Shown in pieces: positions 60,936 through 64,000 of a DNA stretch of 64,000 bases. How positions within the stretch are numbered: the first letter of the stretch is position 1; each line of letters opens with the position of its first letter. The DNA is from Neolewinella aurantiaca. GTDB taxonomy: Bacteria > Bacteroidota > Bacteroidia > Chitinophagales > Saprospiraceae. Below the pieces are notes generated by a model. That model had not been told where the DNA came from. It saw nothing but the letters and a program-made list of their open reading frames with translations, and ran no database searches. Location: contig NZ_VOXD01000004.1 of assembly GCF_008014675.1 (NCBI RefSeq), forward strand, positions 124,001 through 188,000. The letters are read 5' to 3'. The position numbers and the translations under genes were made by a program.

Positions 60936-61416
60936 CGTCGAGAGGTTCAGGTTTAATGGTGTTTTTGGTGTGCAGGCGTTGTACCTGCCGGGCGTAAAGC
61001 AGGCGTGCGAGGCCGACGTTGGCTGGCTCGTCAGCGTTGGGGTGGAAAGCTTCGGCAACGGCTGCCTCGCTGACGTCGAGCGTATAGCACAGGCTCATCA
61101 GTTGTTCCATCCGGTGTTGCATCCAGTAGTCGACCACGTCGGCCAGTTGGCGGATAAAGGCAGCTTCGTCGGTGCCTTCGGCCGGTTCGGGAAAATCCAG
61201 CGATCGGGAGAGCAGGGTAGTTGGTTTGATGGCGGTTTGGCTTGTTCTGTTGGGAGAACCCCTCAGTAGCAGAAGGGTTGAGCGGGAGGCAACGGTGTTC
61301 CCCGCAGTGCAGGTGTAGCCGTTCTCCGGCAGGTGGTATCGGCCCCATTTGCGGCTGTTGTCCTGTTCCGACAGTGCCGACCCACCGGGTAGCCGTATCT
61401 TTGCGGACCCAACCAA
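60919..61416 (-). CDS. Conserved hypothetical protein, start uncertain
   Basis: A frame of up to 165 residues ending EPLDDEDAW. The convincing part begins near SRSLDFPEPAEGTDEAAF (about 61215) and contains VVDYWMQHRMEQLMSLCYTL and ANVGLARLLYARQVQRLH; no Met lies at its start, so it may begin at a non-ATG codon or the upstream frame may be part of it. The upstream part overlaps the promoter and start of the divergent GT2 gene. I do not recognise the family. It overlaps the TlpA-like gene at its 3' end and is co-translated with it. Confidence 0.5.
   Translation of the reverse strand: MVGSAKIRLPGGSALSEQDNSRKWGRYHLPENGYTCTAGNTVASRSTLLLLRGSPNRTSQTAIKPTTLLSRSLDFPEPAEGTDEAAFIRQLADVVDYWMQHRMEQLMSLCYTLDVSEAAVAEAFHPNADEPANVGLARLLYARQVQRLHTKNTIKPEPLDDEDAW
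61396..61403 (+). promoter_or_regulatory. -7 element of the third GT2 gene
   Basis: TATCTTTG is a perfect TAnnTTTG. It puts transcription start near 61410 and translation start after it, at TTG 61430. Confidence 0.5.
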
Positions 61417-61429
61417 ACAGCCAAACTAC

Positions 61430-62134
61430 TTGCCAACCCCGGTCCCCATCATTGATGTTATCATTCCTGCTTACAACGAAGAGGAGAGTATTGCTCTGGT
61501 TGTCAATGAGTTGCCGCGCCATCTGGTGCGAGATGTCATTGTGTGCAACAACAACAGCAAAGACGATACGGCTAATGTGGCGCGCAACGCAGGTGCAGTG
61601 GTGGTTGACGAAACAAGGCCCGGTTACGGCAGTGCCTGCCTCCGGGGGATGGCTTACATCGCTGCCCGCCCCGAAGCAGAACAGCCGGATATAGTAGTCT
61701 TCATCGATGGAGATCACAGCGATTACCCAGAACAACTGCCCGACCTGACGGCTCCGATCCTCAACGACGGCACAGACCTCGTTATCGGCTCTCGCGCCCT
61801 CGGAGACCTGGAGCCGGGAAGCATGCAACCCCAACAGATTTTTGGAAACTGGCTGGCGACCACGCTCATCAAGATGATCTACGGCGTCTCGTTTACCGAT
61901 CTGGGGCCGTTCCGGGCCATCCGCTACGACAAATTAAAATCACTCGGCATGTGTGACCCTGACTTCGGCTGGACCGTCGAAATGCAGGTGCGTGCAGCCA
62001 AAGCCGGGTTGCAATGCGTGGAAGTCCCCGTACGCTACCGCAACCGCATCGGTGTTTCCAAGATTTCGGGGACACTGCGTGGCACCATTCTGGCTGGCCA
62101 CAAGATTCTCTGGACTATTTTCAAACTGATCTGA
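61430..62134 (+). CDS. GT2 family polyprenyl-phosphate or glycan glycosyltransferase (DPM1-like)
   Basis: A 234-residue GT-A enzyme without transmembrane segments: IDVIIPAYNEEESIALVV, VCNNNSKDDTANVA, RPGYGSACLRG and FIDGDHSDYPEQLP (DXD), then DLGPFRAIRYDKLKSLGM and a basic C-terminus. This resembles soluble DPM1-type transferases. There is no ATG near the conserved start, so TTG 61430 is proposed, in agreement with the promoter; a longer frame from ATG 61349 would start upstream of the transcription start. It is followed after six bases by the next GT2 gene, so both are one operon. Confidence 0.85.
   Translation: MPTPVPIIDVIIPAYNEEESIALVVNELPRHLVRDVIVCNNNSKDDTANVARNAGAVVVDETRPGYGSACLRGMAYIAARPEAEQPDIVVFIDGDHSDYPEQLPDLTAPILNDGTDLVIGSRALGDLEPGSMQPQQIFGNWLATTLIKMIYGVSFTDLGPFRAIRYDKLKSLGMCDPDFGWTVEMQVRAAKAGLQCVEVPVRYRNRIGVSKISGTLRGTILAGHKILWTIFKLI
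61579..61598 (-). repeat. Interspersed GC element, weak copy R19 (coding)
   Basis: GGCGCGCAACGCAGGTGCAG on the plus strand. It encodes Arg-Asn-Ala-Gly-Ala in a place where this enzyme family often has AAGA, so it may be natural. Confidence 0.3.
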
Positions 62135-62140
62135 TCTGTT

Positions 62141-63757
62141 ATGACCGGACTAGCGCTTTTCGTTCTCGCCGTCTACACGGTATCTCTGCTGTACATCACG
62201 GTTTACTGCTTGCTGCAGTTCAACCTGCTGTACCATTACAAACAGAGCAACAACCCGACGCACCACCCCGTATCCTTTGCGGATATGGTGCCCAATGAAG
62301 TCGATGCCCGGGAACCCGCACTCGTAGGAGCGGGTACTCCGGAGGTGCCTTTTACCAAAACCTCCCTTGCACCTGCTGCCGAGCCCCCTTACGCTGCGGC
62401 AACCACTGCAACGTACTATCCGTTCGTGACCATTCAGTTGCCCATCTACAACGAGCTTTACGTCATCGCGCGCCTGATCGATGCCTGTACGAAGTTCGAT
62501 TACCCAAAAGACCGTTTCGAGATTCACATCCTGGACGACAGCACGGACGAAACGGTCGAAATCGTGGCCGATAAAGTCCGGGAATACCAGGCCAAAGGCT
62601 TCAACATCGAGCAGATCATCCGCGAAAAACGGCAGGGTTTCAAGGCCGGAGCCTTGCGCGACGCCATGCCCCGCGCCAACGGCGAGTTTGTCGCTATTTT
62701 CGACGCCGACTTCGTTCCCGATCCCTCATTCCTGCAACGCACGATTCCTCATTTCGCCGACCCCGAAGTGGGCGTTGTGCAGACCCGCTGGGAACACATC
62801 AACGAAGACTACAACATCATTACCCGCCTGCAGGCGTTGCAACTGAACGTACACTTTACCGTAGAGCAAACTGGCCGGATGAACGGCGAGCACCTGCTGC
62901 AGTTCAACGGAACTGCCGGCGTATGGCGCGCCAAAACCATCGAAGCCGGCGGCGGCTGGCAGCCCGATACCCTGACCGAAGACCTGGACCTCAGCATCCG
63001 CAGCCAACTGGCCGGATACAAGATTCACTTCCTCGAAGAAGTGGGCAGCCCCGCGGAGCTACCCGTTGAGATGAACAGTTTCAAAAGCCAGCAGCACCGC
63101 TGGATGAAGGGTGGGGCAGAAACCGCAAAGAAAATGCTGCCAGACGTTTGGCGCTCGGAGCTCGGGCTAAGCCACAAAGTGCAGGCTACGGCCCACCTGC
63201 TGGGCAGTACAATTTTCCTGTTCGTGTTCCTCTGCGGCGTGTTTTCCGTTCCCCTGCTCTTCCTGATGGGAGAATTGTCGATCCTTGGTATCAATAAAAA
63301 CATCTTCGCCATTTTCCTAACCGGATTGCTCTCCGTAATTGGAATTTACTACACCGCCAATGTGAACAGCGTGGCTGTAGAGGGGCAGAGTTTTGGTAAA
63401 AAAGTACTGAAGTTCGTTGTGCTCTTCCCTCTTTTTCTGGCGCTGAGTATGGGGCTTTCGCTACACAACACCGTCGCGGTGTTGCAGGGCTACCGTGGCA
63501 AGAAGAGTCCGTTCGTCCGTACGCCGAAGTTCAACATCAATACCGTTAAGGATAAACTCTCCGCCAGTAAGTACATGAAAGGCAAGTTGAACCTGATTAC
63601 CATCGGTGAAGGCCTACTGAGCCTCTACTTCCTGGTGGCACTGGCTGGTGGTTTCTATCTTCAGAATACGACGTTCATCTTTTTCCACGGCTTGCTGGCG
63701 TTGGGCTACGGCGCTATTTTCTTCTTTAGCGTTAAGCACCTGAAGCTCGTACAGTAG
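62141..63757 (+). CDS. GT2 cellulose synthase-like processive glycosyltransferase
   Basis: A 538-residue inner-membrane enzyme. An N-terminal hydrophobic segment (about 5-30) is followed by a long cytoplasmic GT-A domain with all four processive motifs: DDSTDETVE, IFDADFVPDP, TEDLDLSIRS and QQHRWMKGG. C-terminal transmembrane segments (about 345-430 and 485-535) follow. This is the cellulose/hyaluronan synthase-like arrangement, which makes a beta-linked polymer from UDP-sugar and secretes it through the membrane. No BcsB or GGDEF/PilZ partner is near. The polymer is unknown. It ends before a strong terminator. Confidence 0.92.
   Translation: MTGLALFVLAVYTVSLLYITVYCLLQFNLLYHYKQSNNPTHHPVSFADMVPNEVDAREPALVGAGTPEVPFTKTSLAPAAEPPYAAATTATYYPFVTIQLPIYNELYVIARLIDACTKFDYPKDRFEIHILDDSTDETVEIVADKVREYQAKGFNIEQIIREKRQGFKAGALRDAMPRANGEFVAIFDADFVPDPSFLQRTIPHFADPEVGVVQTRWEHINEDYNIITRLQALQLNVHFTVEQTGRMNGEHLLQFNGTAGVWRAKTIEAGGGWQPDTLTEDLDLSIRSQLAGYKIHFLEEVGSPAELPVEMNSFKSQQHRWMKGGAETAKKMLPDVWRSELGLSHKVQATAHLLGSTIFLFVFLCGVFSVPLLFLMGELSILGINKNIFAIFLTGLLSVIGIYYTANVNSVAVEGQSFGKKVLKFVVLFPLFLALSMGLSLHNTVAVLQGYRGKKSPFVRTPKFNINTVKDKLSASKYMKGKLNLITIGEGLLSLYFLVALAGGFYLQNTTFIFFHGLLALGYGAIFFFSVKHLKLVQ
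62366..62385 (+). repeat. Interspersed GC element, diverged copy R20 (coding)
   Basis: CTTGCACCTGCTGCCGAGCC, encoding Leu-Ala-Pro-Ala-Ala-Glu-Pro in the cytoplasmic region before the catalytic domain. Two to three bases differ from consensus. Confidence 0.35.
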
Positions 63758-63760
63758 GCC

Positions 63761-63814
63761 CGGCTTCAGCCGGAGCCTTACAGTCGCTTTTTCAAGACAA
63801 GGGTTGAAGCTGAA
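63761..63814. repeat. REP-like element, copy 2 of 2
   Basis: CGGCTTCAGCCG hairpin, GAGCCTTAC, and later AAGACAAGGGTTGAAGCTGAA; matches 52199-52254 in order and spacing. Confidence 0.6.
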
Positions 63815-63878
63815 TCGTAGCGATAGCCCAACACGTTTTCCTCCCCCGAAGAAGGAAGAGGGGGGGGCTACTAATCAT

Positions 63879-63916
63879 AAAAAGCCCACCCTTCAACTTC
63901 GAAGGGTGGGCTTTTT
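63879..63916. terminator. Rho-independent terminator
   Basis: Sixteen-base perfect arms (AAAAAGCCCACCCTTC and complement) with a six-base loop and T-tracts on both strands. It closes the GT2 operon. Confidence 0.93.
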
Positions 63917-64000
63917 ATTTAGCGGGAATATTCGTTTACTGCTCAGTGACCGGCCTACCCCGACTATGGCTACTGGTTTAATCTCATTCATCCCTTCCTC

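Overview
The window looks like the chromosome of a Bacteroidota bacterium, most likely of the Saprospiria (Lewinella or Neolewinella type). Evidence for the phylum: two secreted proteins end in type IX secretion (T9SS) sorting domains; there is a TonB receptor with STN and carboxypeptidase-regulatory domains followed by a DUF4249 lipoprotein, a PorE-like PD40/OmpA protein, a DUF4783 protein and a DUF5916 protein; and promoters fit the Bacteroidota pattern TTG-N19..21-TAnnTTTG. Placement below phylum is inference. I see no tRNA, rRNA, CRISPR array, transposase or phage module.

Layout. 1-10.2 kb is an exopolysaccharide/cell-surface glycan cluster: two GT4 glycosyltransferases, an AlgI-like MBOAT O-acetyltransferase, a flippase, a TylF-type and a second methyltransferase, a protein of unrecognised family, an SGNH protein and a GT2 glycosyltransferase. 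10.3-15.9 kb holds an AspT/YidE-type transporter, a LamG protein with T9SS type B sorting domain, an ECF sigma factor and PhoH. 15.9-18.8 kb is the strangest part: three near-identical 181-bp tandem units each encoding a 42-residue acidic, hydrophobic peptide without any basic residue, with degenerate remnants on both sides, facing a 527-residue helical protein of unknown function; a matching promoter-like sequence lies at both ends of this island.

19.2-23.7 kb carries a second ECF sigma factor, a thioredoxin-fold protein without cysteines, a single-domain response regulator, a YtxH/holin-like envelope operon and a GT9 heptosyltransferase-type enzyme. 23.8-30.7 kb has a T9SS metalloprotease, a DUF4783 protein, GpmI, a META-domain lipoprotein and a TIGR02757 protein. 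30.9-38.3 kb (minus strand) has an ArnT-like glycosyltransferase and a TonB-receptor/DUF4249/MG2-like group. 38.7-44.8 kb has a PorE-like protein, RadC, EF-P, AccB and AccC. 44.8-58.4 kb has a sugar isomerase-like protein, DUF1801, a DUF5916 protein, a small lipoprotein, HU, a split transketolase, a GNAT acetyltransferase, a photolyase, an envelope protein, a lipoprotein and an ATP-grasp enzyme. 58.7-64 kb has thioredoxin-like proteins and three GT2 glycosyltransferases.

Across the whole window runs a short interspersed element with consensus TTGCACCTGCGGCCGCGCCC (variable two bases in the centre). I list 20 copies, several of them weak. It sits between genes and also inside genes, where it is always read in the same frame as Ala-Pro-Ala-Ala-Ala-Pro or Gly-Ala-Ala-Ala-Gly-Ala. 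This element and the tandem microprotein island are the two observations I consider most likely to be undescribed.
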